In this document: positions 9,441-17,180 of the stretch, piece by piece
Numbering within the stretch: the stretch's first letter is position 1
Layout of the letters: every line of letters starts with the position of its first letter
Assembly (NCBI GenBank): GCA_003512955.1
Contig: DOTG01000006.1
Coordinates: forward strand, 437 to 18,102
Length of the DNA: 17,666 nucleotides
Reading direction: 5' to 3'
DNA from: Marinilabiliales bacterium
Lineage (GTDB): Bacteria > Bacteroidota > Bacteroidia > Bacteroidales > SZUA-534
Program-made: the position numbers and the translations under genes
The notes under the pieces: model-generated
The model's input: only the letters and a program-made list of their open reading frames with translations
Told to the model about the DNA's origin: nothing
Databases searched by the model: none

Positions 9441-11536
9441 TTAACCCACATTGCAGCTCAAATCACAAAATTAAGGCAAAACCCTGTTCATAACCTTGGT
9501 ATTTATCAACAATTGTATTATTTCCAAAAACCTTTTTGTTGAAAATCAATCAGATAAAGATATTGTTTTTTTGTGTTTTCCAAATGTTGTCCTCCCGTTA
9601 TTATTGTTGATTACCAAATAGATGGGTAGCTTTGATTCATGTTTATTAAACCATATACCAAGATTGATAAAAGCACCGGTTACCCTTATTCGGTTTACAA
9701 ACTGGTAGAAGGTTATCGTAAGAACGGCACCGTTTGCCATAGGGTCATTGTAAATTTAGGCCGGCTTGACCAACTTGCCACAGTTGAGCAAAAAAAACAA
9801 CTTGCCCAGCGGATAGAACAGTTATTGATTAATGGTGGCAGCACTTTATCAACAAGTAATTGGGGTGAAGAAATAGAGTTGTTGGCGCGTAAATATTACC
9901 AGGAAGCTGTTGACAAACACCGGTACGACTCAAAAAAAAGCGACTGGGAAACGGTAAACATGTCAACCCTAAAAAACAAAGACGGCCGTGAAGTTGGGGC
10001 AGAATGGCTGTGCAAACAAGCTTTTGACCAGCTAGGTATCGGGGGCTTGCTCAAGCAGCATGGATGGGATGAAGGAGCCATATCATTGGCTACTACCCAT
10101 ATCATAACCCGGGCCGTCTATCCGGCCTCGGAACTAAAAAGCGTGTCGTACATAAAAGAAAACTCGGCCATATGCGAGATAACCGGTTTTGAAAAGGACA
10201 AAATCACCAAGGACAAGCTTTATGGCATATCGCACAAACTATATAACCTAAAAGAGGCATTGGAACAACACCTGTCCAAACGCACCAATGAGCTGTTTGA
10301 CCTGGAAGACAAAATCATCCTCTATGACCTGACCAATACTTACTTTGAAGGCCAGATGCAGGGGAGCAAAAAAGCCAAATTCGGGCGCAGCAAAGAAAAG
10401 CGCAGCGATGCCAAAATAATTGTGTTGGCTGTGGTGGTCAACTGCGAAGGCTTCCTTAAATACTCCCATGTTTTTGAAGGCAACATGGCCGATTGCAAAA
10501 CCCTCAAAGACATTGTTGAAGCCCTAAGCAAACAAACCTCCGTTACCGGGCGCAAGCCGATAGTAGTAATGGATGCAGGCATAGCCACCGATGACAACCT
10601 GGCCATGCTAAAAGACAAAGGGTACGATTACCTGTGCGTATCACGTTCATCGCTAAAAGAATACCATGCCGACACATCGGCCAAACCTGTACAGATAACC
10701 GATAAAAAAGACCAGCCTATTGAGCTGCTCAAGGTCAGTACCAATGGCAATGCCGACCAATACCTCTGGGTGCGCAGCCAAGCCAAATCGATGAAAGAAA
10801 AGAGCATGAACGGTCTGCTTTCACAACGGTTCGAAGAAGGCATCCAAAACATCCAGGCTGGAATTGTAGGTAAAGGGGGCACCAAGAAACTCAGCAAAGT
10901 GTATGAACGGGTTGGGCGCTTAAAACAAAAATACCCATCGGTGCATACCTATTACGATATAATTGTAAGTGATGATGGCAAGGGGGTTGCAACAAGCATA
11001 AATTGCAAACACAAAACAGGTGAAGATACCGACAAACAAGCAGGGATATATTTTCTGCGCACATCGCTCATAGAGCTTGGTGAGCATACGTTCTGGTCGA
11101 TCTACAATGCCATCCGCGAAATAGAATATACCTCAGGGTTTTGAAAACCGACCTCGACCTCCGGCCTGTTTACCACAAAACGGATGAAGCTTCGATGGCG
11201 CACTTGCATTTAGGATTGCTGGCATATTGGTTGGTGGCAACAATCCGGTACCAGCTAAAGCAGCAAGGGGTAAACTCCGATTGGAGGGAAATTGTCCGGA
11301 AAATGAATACACAAAAATGTGTAACAACAACAGTGGACAACATCAACCAGCAAACTATATCAGTCAGGCAATGCACTGAACCTACAAAGGAAGCCAGAGA
11401 AATTTATGATCTTCTCAAATATAAATACCAACCTTTTGTCAGAAAAAAATCTGTTGTCCCCCTTTCCGAAATCTTTAAAAAAGGAAGTCCCTAAAATCGG
11501 GCTTCTTAGAGGATAACCCCGCAATGTGGGTTAAAA
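9439..11536 (+). mobile_element. IS1634-like insertion sequence with decayed transposase
   Basis: Bounded by 16-bp perfect inverted repeats, ttttaacccacattgc at 9439-9454 and its complement at 11521-11536; the exact outer bases are uncertain by a few nucleotides. It contains one transposase gene on the plus strand, broken by a frameshift. The element interrupts a small membrane-protein gene. I see no target duplication: the left flank (tattta) and right flank (gaggaa) do not match, so either a flank was lost or an adjacent rearrangement followed insertion. The 184 bases between the left repeat and the transposase hold no other gene. Confidence 0.85.
9639..11494 (+). pseudogene. IS1634-family DDE transposase, frameshifted near the C-terminus
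   Basis: The frame from ATG 9639 gives 501 residues resembling IS1634-type (IS4-superfamily) transposases: N-terminus MFIKPYTK...YKLVEGYRKNG, then DDE-type motifs with Asp230 (LYDLTNTYFEG), Asp312 (VVMDAGIATDDN) and the REIE glutamates at 494/496. It ends with TSGF and a TGA at 11142. The next 117 codons in the -1 frame (LKTDLDLRPVYHKTDEA, MAHLHLGLLAYWLV) are the normal C-terminus of the family. The expected protein sequence ...EYTFRVLKTDLDL is restored if one T is added in acctcagg at about 11129-11137, so a single-base deletion (or sequencing error) explains the break. Restored length would be about 618 residues. There is no convincing slippery site, so programmed frameshifting is unlikely. 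The element is probably inactive unless complemented. Confidence 0.85.
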
Positions 11537-11707
11537 GAGGAAGGCTATGATTTTTCAGTTTTTAATATTGATTTATCTAATTATGGCAGCCTAAGAAAAC
11601 TAGTCAAAAAAGAAAATAAATATCGGTGGTTATACATAGCTTATATTGGCTCTACTTTTTTGCCAATATTAATATTTGTATTATTTGTGTTGTTTATTTT
11701 TCTCTAA
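11537..11707 (+). pseudogene. 3' part of the IS-split membrane-type candidate immunity gene
   Basis: Starting exactly at the right IS end, a frame of 56 codons runs to TAA at 11705-11707: EEGYDFSVFNIDLSNYGS, a basic stretch (RKLVKKENKYR), then a transmembrane segment (FLPILIFVLFVLFIFL) at the very end. Joined to 9360-9440 it stays in frame and gives a protein of about 83-84 residues with one membrane segment near each end. It is followed within 30 bases by a terminator, as expected for the end of the cassette. That the two pieces were one gene is inference from position, frame and topology. Confidence 0.55.
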
Positions 11708-11733
11708 TTGAATTAAAAAGCTTTGAATATCAG

Positions 11734-11760
11734 AACCTCTCAGCAATGGGAGGTTTTTTT
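11734..11760 (+). terminator. Rho-independent terminator after the orphan cassette
   Basis: Stem aacctc (11734-11739) pairs with gaggtt (11750-11755), with a 10-base loop, followed by seven T (11754-11760). It would end transcripts of the first RHS/orphan-tip block. The bases from about 11761 to 11880 contain no gene that I can see. Confidence 0.8.
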
Positions 11761-11915
11761 ATAAGCCAATAGTTTTTTTGATAATGCCGCCCACAAAAGA
11801 AAGAGGGGATTTTAAAAAGAAATAATCCTTATCAGTGCTGCATTCGCCATAAAATTATAAAAAGTATCCCCAATATTGGGAAAATAGAATTAAGGTTAGT
11901 TATAATAAATTAAAT

Positions 11916-13151
11916 TTGCCCAATAAAATCACAACATCGTTGGACACCACCGATAAGATAGAATACCTGTACGATGCCACAGGCACCAAACTGGCAAAGC
12001 GTACCAGTACCGCAAACAACCCGGCGGTATTTGAATATTATATGGGCGATGTGGTAATGGTCCGGGCTTATCCTATAATGGCATGGAATATCGAATACCT
12101 TCTTACCCCCGAAGGGCGGGTAGATTTTGGTTCAGGCAGTCCCATATACGAGTACCACCTGAAGGACCACCTGGGCAACGCCCGCGTGGCCTATATTGCC
12201 GGTACCAGCGGTGCAGCCGATGCGGTGCAGGAGGCCGATTATTACCCCTTCGGGATGAAGATGGCCTCCGCCCTGTACGAGAACAACACCAACAAATACC
12301 TGTACAACGGCAAGGAGCTCCAGGAGGATTTTAATCTGGACTGGTATGATTACGGGGCACGATACTACATGCCAGATTTAGGGAGGTGGACTGTAATTGA
12401 TAAAAAAGCTGAATTATATCCAGGATTTACACCATATCATTATTGTAATAATAATCCAATTATTTTTGTTGATCCTGATGGAGAAGATACATATTTAATT
12501 ATTTATGGTGCTGGCTATGAGAATGCAGAATCGAAAGGAATGCATGGTGATCAATCGGAAAGTTTTAGATTGAATGCAGAAGCTCATGCTGACAAATTAA
12601 GAAATAGTGGAACCTTGGCTGATGGCGATGCTGTTATTGTTGTGAGAGCTGCGTCAAGTTATGCTTTTATGCAAGCAGTTAATAAAGAGTATGATTCTGG
12701 AAAGATTACCGAATTAACAACTTTTAGCCACGGAGGTCCTTGGGGATTGAGTCTTGGTGGAGAAAATGTAGTTGATGATAATATTACTCAAGAAGAGCAA
12801 GATAAACAGCTTGAAGATTATGATCAAAGAGAGGTTAATGAAAACAATGTTAACGATATTAATGCAGATAATTTCACAGATGATGCTACAGTAACTATAA
12901 ATGCTTGTTATGTAGGAGGTTCTCCAGTAGTAAAACCTAAAGATTCTTTTGGGCAAAAGTTAGCTAATTATTTGGGAGGAAATAGGACTGTTAAAGCATT
13001 TACAAGCGGAGGTGGAGCAGAAATGAAAACTAAGAATGGTGATGGAAAAACAATCATTCATGATGGAGAAATGATAAGAAGAGCAGATAGATCTACCCAG
13101 AAACCACGTTTTACTATTTTTAAAAAGGATAAAGATCCTGTTACGCCATAA
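11916..13151 (+). CDS. 5'-truncated RHS fragment with caspase-like cysteine-protease tip
   Basis: RHS homology begins near 11889 (VSYNKLNLPNKI) with no start codon, signal peptide, DUF6443 or YD-repeat region; an in-frame stop lies at 11850, and TTG 11916 is nominal. Residues about 80-190 are the RHS core (EYHLKDHLGNARVAY, YYPFGMKM, YNGKELQEDFNLDWYDYGAR) ending in DPDGE at 186-190. The tip that follows has a hydrophobic strand, then FSHGGPWGLSLGG (His272), an acidic stretch, and TINACYVGG (Cys331), then QKLANYLGG and KAFTSGG. His-Gly followed about 60 residues later by a strand ending in Ala-Cys fits clan CD (caspase-like, CHAT/C80-like) peptidases; this is motif-based inference. GC content falls abruptly just before DPDG. 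It is probably a silent cassette left from a larger RHS gene. A candidate immunity gene follows after 12 bases. Confidence 0.7.
   Translation: MPNKITTSLDTTDKIEYLYDATGTKLAKRTSTANNPAVFEYYMGDVVMVRAYPIMAWNIEYLLTPEGRVDFGSGSPIYEYHLKDHLGNARVAYIAGTSGAADAVQEADYYPFGMKMASALYENNTNKYLYNGKELQEDFNLDWYDYGARYYMPDLGRWTVIDKKAELYPGFTPYHYCNNNPIIFVDPDGEDTYLIIYGAGYENAESKGMHGDQSESFRLNAEAHADKLRNSGTLADGDAVIVVRAASSYAFMQAVNKEYDSGKITELTTFSHGGPWGLSLGGENVVDDNITQEEQDKQLEDYDQREVNENNVNDINADNFTDDATVTINACYVGGSPVVKPKDSFGQKLANYLGGNRTVKAFTSGGGAEMKTKNGDGKTIIHDGEMIRRADRSTQKPRFTIFKKDKDPVTP
12295..12361 (+). repeat. RHS-core near-repeat, copy 1
   Basis: 67 bases that match 16360-16426 at 64 positions; the three differences (t/c, c/t, t/c) are synonymous. 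It encodes YLYNGKELQEDF and NLDWYDYGAR. Sequence downstream of both copies diverges and becomes AT-rich, so this is a plausible homologous-recombination site for tip exchange. Confidence 0.85.
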
Positions 13152-13163
13152 GTATCAATAATT

Positions 13164-13847
13164 ATGAAAATATCTTATTTGATAATTTTAAGTTCATTAG
13201 TATTTAGTGTTCAATGCTGGTCTCAAGGAAATAAAGATCAACGCTTTATGAAATTTGTTAATGCTTTAGATAAAGGAAGCGAGATTAAACCATATAAAGT
13301 TGTTGACTCAAACTCCACAGAGTATTTAGAATGTGAGAAACAGGTTGAAGAACTTAATAATTTTATAAAAAAGAATGTTGATTTAATCGATAAGCTTACT
13401 AAGGATACTTTATTAAAAGTAATTGAGTTAAAAGATAAGGGGGGATATAGTTTGAGTGTATACTCAAGATATTATCAGCAATATGCTGATTATATGGTAA
13501 AGGAGAATGATTTACGTAGTAAAGTGCAAAAATTGATAAAGAATGACTCAAGCCTTATTATGGTTGATTTCTATACATTTGAATCAGAGTATTTATTTTT
13601 AAGGGAAAATTTTTACTATAGAAATGCATTCCAGCCTAAAAATATAGATGATTTTAGATATACTCATAATTTATCAGGTCAGTGTGTTCTATGCTATGTT
13701 GAAAATGGAAGTATGTATCTTGAGAAAATTGATTCTACCTTAAAACATATAGGAATCTTTAGTTCAAAATATATTACAACGTTAACGCTACCAGTTGTCA
13801 ATAACGGACAATATTTGTGCGATATTCGATTTACATTTTTAAGATAA
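13164..13847 (+). CDS. Secreted candidate immunity protein for the cysteine-protease-like tip
   Basis: Unrecognised protein of 227 residues from ATG 13164, 12 bases after the toxin fragment's stop. The N-terminus MKISYLIILSSLVFSVQCWSQ is a classical signal peptide, with cleavage likely after WSQ; the Cys at 19 lacks a good lipobox. The mature part is charged and largely helical (a QVEELNNFIKKNVDLIDKL coiled-coil-like stretch, then YQQYADYMVKENDLRSKVQK), with a beta-rich end containing a CVLCYVENGSMYL segment. It has no catalytic motif I know. Position, AT-rich composition and export suggest a periplasmic immunity protein. It ends six bases before the disrupted terminator, and no other gene follows on this strand until the IS. 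Confidence 0.6.
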   Translation: MKISYLIILSSLVFSVQCWSQGNKDQRFMKFVNALDKGSEIKPYKVVDSNSTEYLECEKQVEELNNFIKKNVDLIDKLTKDTLLKVIELKDKGGYSLSVYSRYYQQYADYMVKENDLRSKVQKLIKNDSSLIMVDFYTFESEYLFLRENFYYRNAFQPKNIDDFRYTHNLSGQCVLCYVENGSMYLEKIDSTLKHIGIFSSKYITTLTLPVVNNGQYLCDIRFTFLR

Positions 13848-13852
13848 ATAAG

Positions 13853-13926
13853 AAGCCCCTTAACTGAACTGCACCCCAAAAGTTGGACACAACATTTGGG
13901 GTGCAGTTCAAACGCCGGGCTTTTTT
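13853..13926 (+). terminator. Terminator interrupted in its loop by a 46-bp element
   Basis: aagccc (13853-13858) pairs with gggctt (13917-13922), followed by T to 13926. Between the arms lies the 46-bp inverted-repeat element plus one copy of its apparent 3-bp duplication; without them the hairpin would be a compact aagccc-cttaacgcc-gggctt stem-loop. It serves the candidate immunity gene on the plus strand, and the converging antisense gene remnant ends next to it. Confidence 0.65.
13865..13910. mobile_element. 46-bp miniature inverted-repeat element, IS3-like ends
   Basis: A 16-bp perfect inverted repeat, tgaactgcaccccaaa (13865-13880) and tttggggtgcagttca (13895-13910), around a 14-base centre (agttggacacaaca). 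It is flanked by aac on both sides (13862-13864 and 13911-13913), consistent with a 3-bp target duplication. The TG...CA ends and the tgcacccc...gttggaca subterminal sequence resemble IS3-family ends as I remember them. It could be an internally deleted IS relic or a very small MITE. It has no coding capacity. Confidence 0.6.
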
Positions 13927-13927
13927 A

Positions 13928-14108
13928 TTATAATGCTGCAATATTTTTAAGCTTTACGGATTTAATAAAGCCATCCAATACATGGAGGATGTGGCTTTTA
14001 TCCTCGTTGTCCATTTTCTCAATCTCATTCAATTGTTTAAGCATCGCAGGGTCTTTCAGTAAGTCCTTGTCCTCCCTGAAACGGTGGAAGGCCGGAACCT
14101 CGGCTGCC
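13928..14108 (-). pseudogene. 3' remnant of a probable helix-turn-helix regulator gene
   Basis: On the minus strand a frame of about 58 codons ends at TAA (13928-13930): EVPAFHRFREDKDLLKDPAM, then LKQLNEIEKMDNEDKSHILH and VLDGFIKSVKLKNIAAL. The pattern 'EKMDxEDKxxIxxxLDxFIxxxKxK' near the stop is what I recall from the C-terminal tail of XRE-type Bacteroidota regulators. The DNA-binding N-terminal half is absent: the frame meets a stop at the TATATA duplication beside the IS, and RHS sequence continues on the other side of the IS. The gene was therefore truncated before or by the rearrangement that brought the third RHS fragment here. Confidence 0.55.
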
Positions 14109-14117
14109 GATTATATA

Positions 14118-15749
14118 GGGTCTGCTGATAAAGGGATAATTCTTTGAAATAAAGATAAATATATCGATATTAGTTGCATTAAGTGCAAGGAAATATGAAC
14201 AAAGCTATCAAAAAGCGTGCATCCGGGGTGGTTTATACCAGCCCAAAACAACTAACCCTGGATTGTTTCAAAACTCCCTTTGAGCAAAAACTCAACCCAA
14301 AAAATCGTTGGGTAGTTATAGGTCAACTGATACCATGGGATGATGTTTGCAACCTTTATCTGAAAAATGTTGGTGTTAGCCAAACCGGTCGGCCACCATT
14401 AAGCCCCCGGATTGTCATTGGGTCATTAATAATAAAGCATATGTGCAACCTCGATGACAGGGAAACAGTTGAGCAAATTTCTGAAAACATCTACATGCAA
14501 TATTTTCTTGGCTATTCCAGCTTTAGTAGTGAACCACCTTTTGACGCCTCCTTGTTTGTAGAAATGCGCAAGCGGCTCGGGATTGAGAGCCTAAATGCAA
14601 TAAACGAACGGATTATTGGTATGAAAAGGCAAATGCAGGAAAAGGAGCAAAAGGATGAAGAACCGCCAGATCAACCAGACAAGAACCCTGAAGAGCCAGT
14701 TGAAAATAAAGGTTGGGTAATCTTTGATGCTACCGCATGCCCACAAGACATAGCCTACCCGACTGATTTGGATATACTTTCCGATGCACGTGAAAAAGCC
14801 GAGGAACTGATTGATAAACTGTACCAGTCCGAGCTGCATGGAGATAAGCCCCGGACTTACCGAATGGTAGCGCGGAAAAGGTATTTGCAAACCGCCCAAA
14901 AGAAAAATAAATCGCGCAAAGAAATCAGAAAAGCCGTAGGCAGCCAATTGCGTTTCCTCAGGCGTGACCTAAATGCAATCAACCGGTTACTCGATGCGTA
15001 TGATAAAATACCATTGACTTCAAAAGAATACAAATATCTGTTGGTAATCAACCATTTGTGCAACCAGCAAAAACAGATGTACACCCAGCATACCCACAGC
15101 ATCGAACACAGCATCGTGAGTATCCACCAGCCACATGTACGCCCAATAGTTAGGGGAAAAAGCCAGGCCAAGGTTGAATTTGGGTCCAAAATACATGTAT
15201 CGCTGGTTGGCGGTATTGCTTTCCTCGACCAGCTTAGTTGGGAGGCATTTAACGAAGGTGTTTGGATGATGGGTTATATTGAAAAGTACAAGGAGCGTTT
15301 TGGATATTATCCGGCAGAAGTCCTTGCCGATCAGATTTATTGTACCCGAGACAACCGGGGCAAATTGAAAGAGTTGGGGATAAAGCTATTGGCCAAACCG
15401 CTTGGCAGGCCATCGGCGGTGCAGGTTCACGTAAGTCCGGGGGAACGCAATCCAATCGAAGGTAAGTTCGGACAAGCCAAAACGGGTTATGGATTAAACC
15501 GGATTTATGCAAGGTTGCAGGTTACAAGTGAAACATGGATTGCATGCATCATAATGGTGCTTAACCTGGTCAAATTGGCCGGGCAAGCACTTTATTGCCT
15601 GATGTTAAAATGGTTCTTGAGTTTTTCAGCAAAAATGGTTTTTAGTTTAACTTCTACCAAAAAGCAATTTGAGTCTATCTATTATAAAGATTTTTCTTTG
15701 ATGGCGGTTCCGTTGAAATGTCGGGCAGCTTGAGTTTTTCAGCAGACCC
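14118..15749 (+). mobile_element. IS5/IS1182-type insertion sequence, apparently intact
   Basis: About 1,632 bp with imperfect inverted ends gggtctgctgataaa (left) and, read inward from the right, gggtctgctgaaaaa. It is flanked on both sides by tatata (14112-14117 and 15750-15755), so a 4- to 6-bp duplication of a palindromic TA-rich target is visible. It has one intact transposase gene. It sits between the antisense regulator remnant and the third RHS fragment; removing the IS and one tatata restores an open plus-strand frame across the join (AADYI-DNLTYKY). Confidence 0.85.
14195..15733 (+). CDS. IS5/IS1182-type DDE transposase
   Basis: A protein of 512 residues from ATG 14195, chosen over GTG 14183 because of the aagga-like site just before it. 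The N-terminal domain (PFEQKLNPKNRWVVIGQLIP, then GRPPLSPRIVIGSLIIKHM) is the DUF772-type region of IS5/IS1182 transposases. The catalytic triad can be placed at Asp178 (IFDATACPQD), Asp379 (VLADQIYCTRDN) and Glu422 (NPIEGKFGQAK). A basic and helical insertion (about 215-320) separates the first two, as in the longer IS1182-like members. No stop or frameshift is seen, so the enzyme may be active. Its hydrophobic C-terminal extension (after YCLMLKWFLSFSA) is usual for the group. Function: cut-and-paste DNA transposition of the surrounding element. Confidence 0.88.
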   Translation: MNKAIKKRASGVVYTSPKQLTLDCFKTPFEQKLNPKNRWVVIGQLIPWDDVCNLYLKNVGVSQTGRPPLSPRIVIGSLIIKHMCNLDDRETVEQISENIYMQYFLGYSSFSSEPPFDASLFVEMRKRLGIESLNAINERIIGMKRQMQEKEQKDEEPPDQPDKNPEEPVENKGWVIFDATACPQDIAYPTDLDILSDAREKAEELIDKLYQSELHGDKPRTYRMVARKRYLQTAQKKNKSRKEIRKAVGSQLRFLRRDLNAINRLLDAYDKIPLTSKEYKYLLVINHLCNQQKQMYTQHTHSIEHSIVSIHQPHVRPIVRGKSQAKVEFGSKIHVSLVGGIAFLDQLSWEAFNEGVWMMGYIEKYKERFGYYPAEVLADQIYCTRDNRGKLKELGIKLLAKPLGRPSAVQVHVSPGERNPIEGKFGQAKTGYGLNRIYARLQVTSETWIACIIMVLNLVKLAGQALYCLMLKWFLSFSAKMVFSLTSTKKQFESIYYKDFSLMAVPLKCRAA

Positions 15750-15755
15750 TATATA

Positions 15756-17180
15756 GACAACCTTACCTACAAATATCTGGGCAACCAGTTGATTGGCGTC
15801 AGGGATGATGCCACGGGTACCAAAGCCAGCGGCTTTACCGATGGCCTTCCGGGCGATGCCTCGGTAACCACCAACACCGCCACCTGGGAATACACCTACG
15901 ACAAAAACGGCAACCTGACCAAAGACTGGAACAAACTGATTGGCGGCATAACCTACAACCACCTGAACCTGCCGGTATCGGTGGGCTTTAGCCAGACACA
16001 GGGTGACGCCCCGGTGAATTACATAAAATACACCTATACAGCAAGCGGTACCAAACTGAAAAAGGCAGCCGAAAATAATGTGTTGGGAACCACCACGAAC
16101 ACCTATTATTTTTCTAACTTTGAGTACGGAAACGATAAAACGCTTATGTACATCCACACCGGCGAAGGACGGGTACGCTACACCGTGGGTACCTACGTGT
16201 ACGACTATTACCTGAAAGACCATTTGGGGAATACCCGCGAGGTGTTTACCGACGAGGATGGCAACAGCACCCCCGAGGTGGTACAGGCCGATAATTACTA
16301 CCCCTTCGGGATGCGGTTTGGGCAAGCCAACACGGTCAACATTGCGGGCAAGACCACCCAATACCTGTACAACGGCAAGGAGCTCCAGGAGGACTTTAAT
16401 TTGGACTGGTACGATTACGGGGCACGGTTTTATGATCCGGCGTTGGGCCGATGGAGTGTAATTGATAACAAGGCTGAGAAATATATGAGTACTTCGCCAT
16501 ATACTTATGCGCTAAATAATCCAATACTTTTCTTAGATCCGGATGGAAATGATGTTAAGGTTAGTACTACGCAAAATAAAGATGGTTCGACAACAGTTAC
16601 TTTTAATGTTACTATGGGAGTAAGAAATAGTACTTCTGGATTAAGTAATAGTTTTGTTATGAATAGAGCGAACTCAGTAAAATCTCAAATTGAATCTTCT
16701 TATTCTGGTTATAATAGTAAGACAAATACACATTATGTAACTAATGTTACATTTAGTAAGGATGAAACAAAATACGTTTTGAATTTTGTTAATGATGTAG
16801 ATTCAGATAATTATTGGGCTGTTGGTACTCATACAAATGGACATAATACATCAGAGAATGAAATGCAAGTGTTATTAGAATCAAAGGATGGAGGTACTGA
16901 TGCGAATCAAACTGAAGCGGAAACAACAAGAACAGGAGCTCATGAATACGGACATACGTTGAGTTTGGAGCATGGAGGTGTTGAAGGTTCAGTTTTACCA
17001 AATGCAACAACTCCAAACTTAATGAATCAATCCGAGAATACAACCAGTACAGATATTAACACAAAACAGCTTTCAAAAGCACAGGGTAATGTTAGTACAA
17101 ATATGGCAAACGAAAAGGCAGGAGAACAGAAAAGAGAAAATGCAATTGAACAACTTAACCAAGCAGGAGGAATTTACTAA
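15756..17180 (+). CDS. 5'-truncated RHS fragment with HExxH zinc-protease tip
   Basis: RHS sequence starts at the right flank of the IS (DNLTYKYLGNQLIGVRDD) and runs through YD repeats (YTYDKNGNLTKDW) and the RHS core (YYLKDHLGNTREVF, YNGKELQEDFNLDWYDYGAR) to DPDGN (residues 261-265 of the fragment). The only starts are weak (TTG 15789) and there is no signal peptide, so it is probably silent. The tip of about 210 residues carries AHEYGHTLSLEHGG (16938-16979): an HExxH zinc site with a third His in metzincin spacing (HExxHxxxxxH), Ser in place of the usual Gly, and a possible Met-turn NLMNQ at about 17016-17030. The C-terminus is helical (KAGEQKRENAIEQLNQAG). A zinc endopeptidase toxin is likely but inferred. 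GC content falls sharply shortly before DPDG. The candidate immunity gene begins at the base after its stop. Confidence 0.75.
   Translation, partial: DNLTYKYLGNQLIGVRDDATGTKASGFTDGLPGDASVTTNTATWEYTYDKNGNLTKDWNKLIGGITYNHLNLPVSVGFSQTQGDAPVNYIKYTYTASGTKLKKAAENNVLGTTTNTYYFSNFEYGNDKTLMYIHTGEGRVRYTVGTYVYDYYLKDHLGNTREVFTDEDGNSTPEVVQADNYYPFGMRFGQANTVNIAGKTTQYLYNGKELQEDFNLDWYDYGARFYDPALGRWSVIDNKAEKYMSTSPYTYALNNPILFLDPDGNDVKVSTTQNKDGSTTVTFNVTMGVRNSTSGLSNSFVMNRANSVKSQIESSYSGYNSKTNTHYVTNVTFSKDETKYVLNFVNDVDSDNYWAVGTHTNGHNTSENEMQVLLESKDGGTDANQTEAETTRTGAHEYGHTLSLEHGGVEGSVLPNATTPNLMNQSENTTSTDINTKQLSKAQGNVSTNMANEKAGEQKRENAIEQLNQAGGIY
16360..16426 (+). repeat. RHS-core near-repeat, copy 2
   Basis: Partner of 12295-12361 (64 of 67 bases equal, synonymous differences only), 4,065 bp downstream in the same orientation. 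It lies just upstream of the composition change into the tip. Confidence 0.85.

Noticed and set aside
9604..9634. Bacteroidota-like promoter (TTG, 20 bases, tagctttg) before the IS1634-like transposase
   Set aside because: The -7 box ends four bases before the ATG, which would place transcription at or inside the start codon; too weak to annotate.
11131..11150. Programmed -1 frameshift in the IS1634-like transposase
   Set aside because: No slippery heptamer fits the frame at ggg-ttt-tga, and as far as I know the family uses a single frame; a one-base deletion explains it better.
11869..11880. 12-bp palindrome cccaatattggg upstream of the second RHS fragment
   Set aside because: No T tract, no matching copy and no operator context; could be chance.
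13896..14147. Plus-strand open frame of 83 codons
   Set aside because: It is the shadow of the antisense regulator remnant and runs into the IS; only its last codons before the IS could be RHS-derived.
15675..16361. Long minus-strand open frame of 228 codons opposite the third RHS fragment
   Set aside because: It is antisense to clear RHS-core sequence, crosses the IS boundary and has no recognisable domains; the GC-rich core creates long shadow frames.
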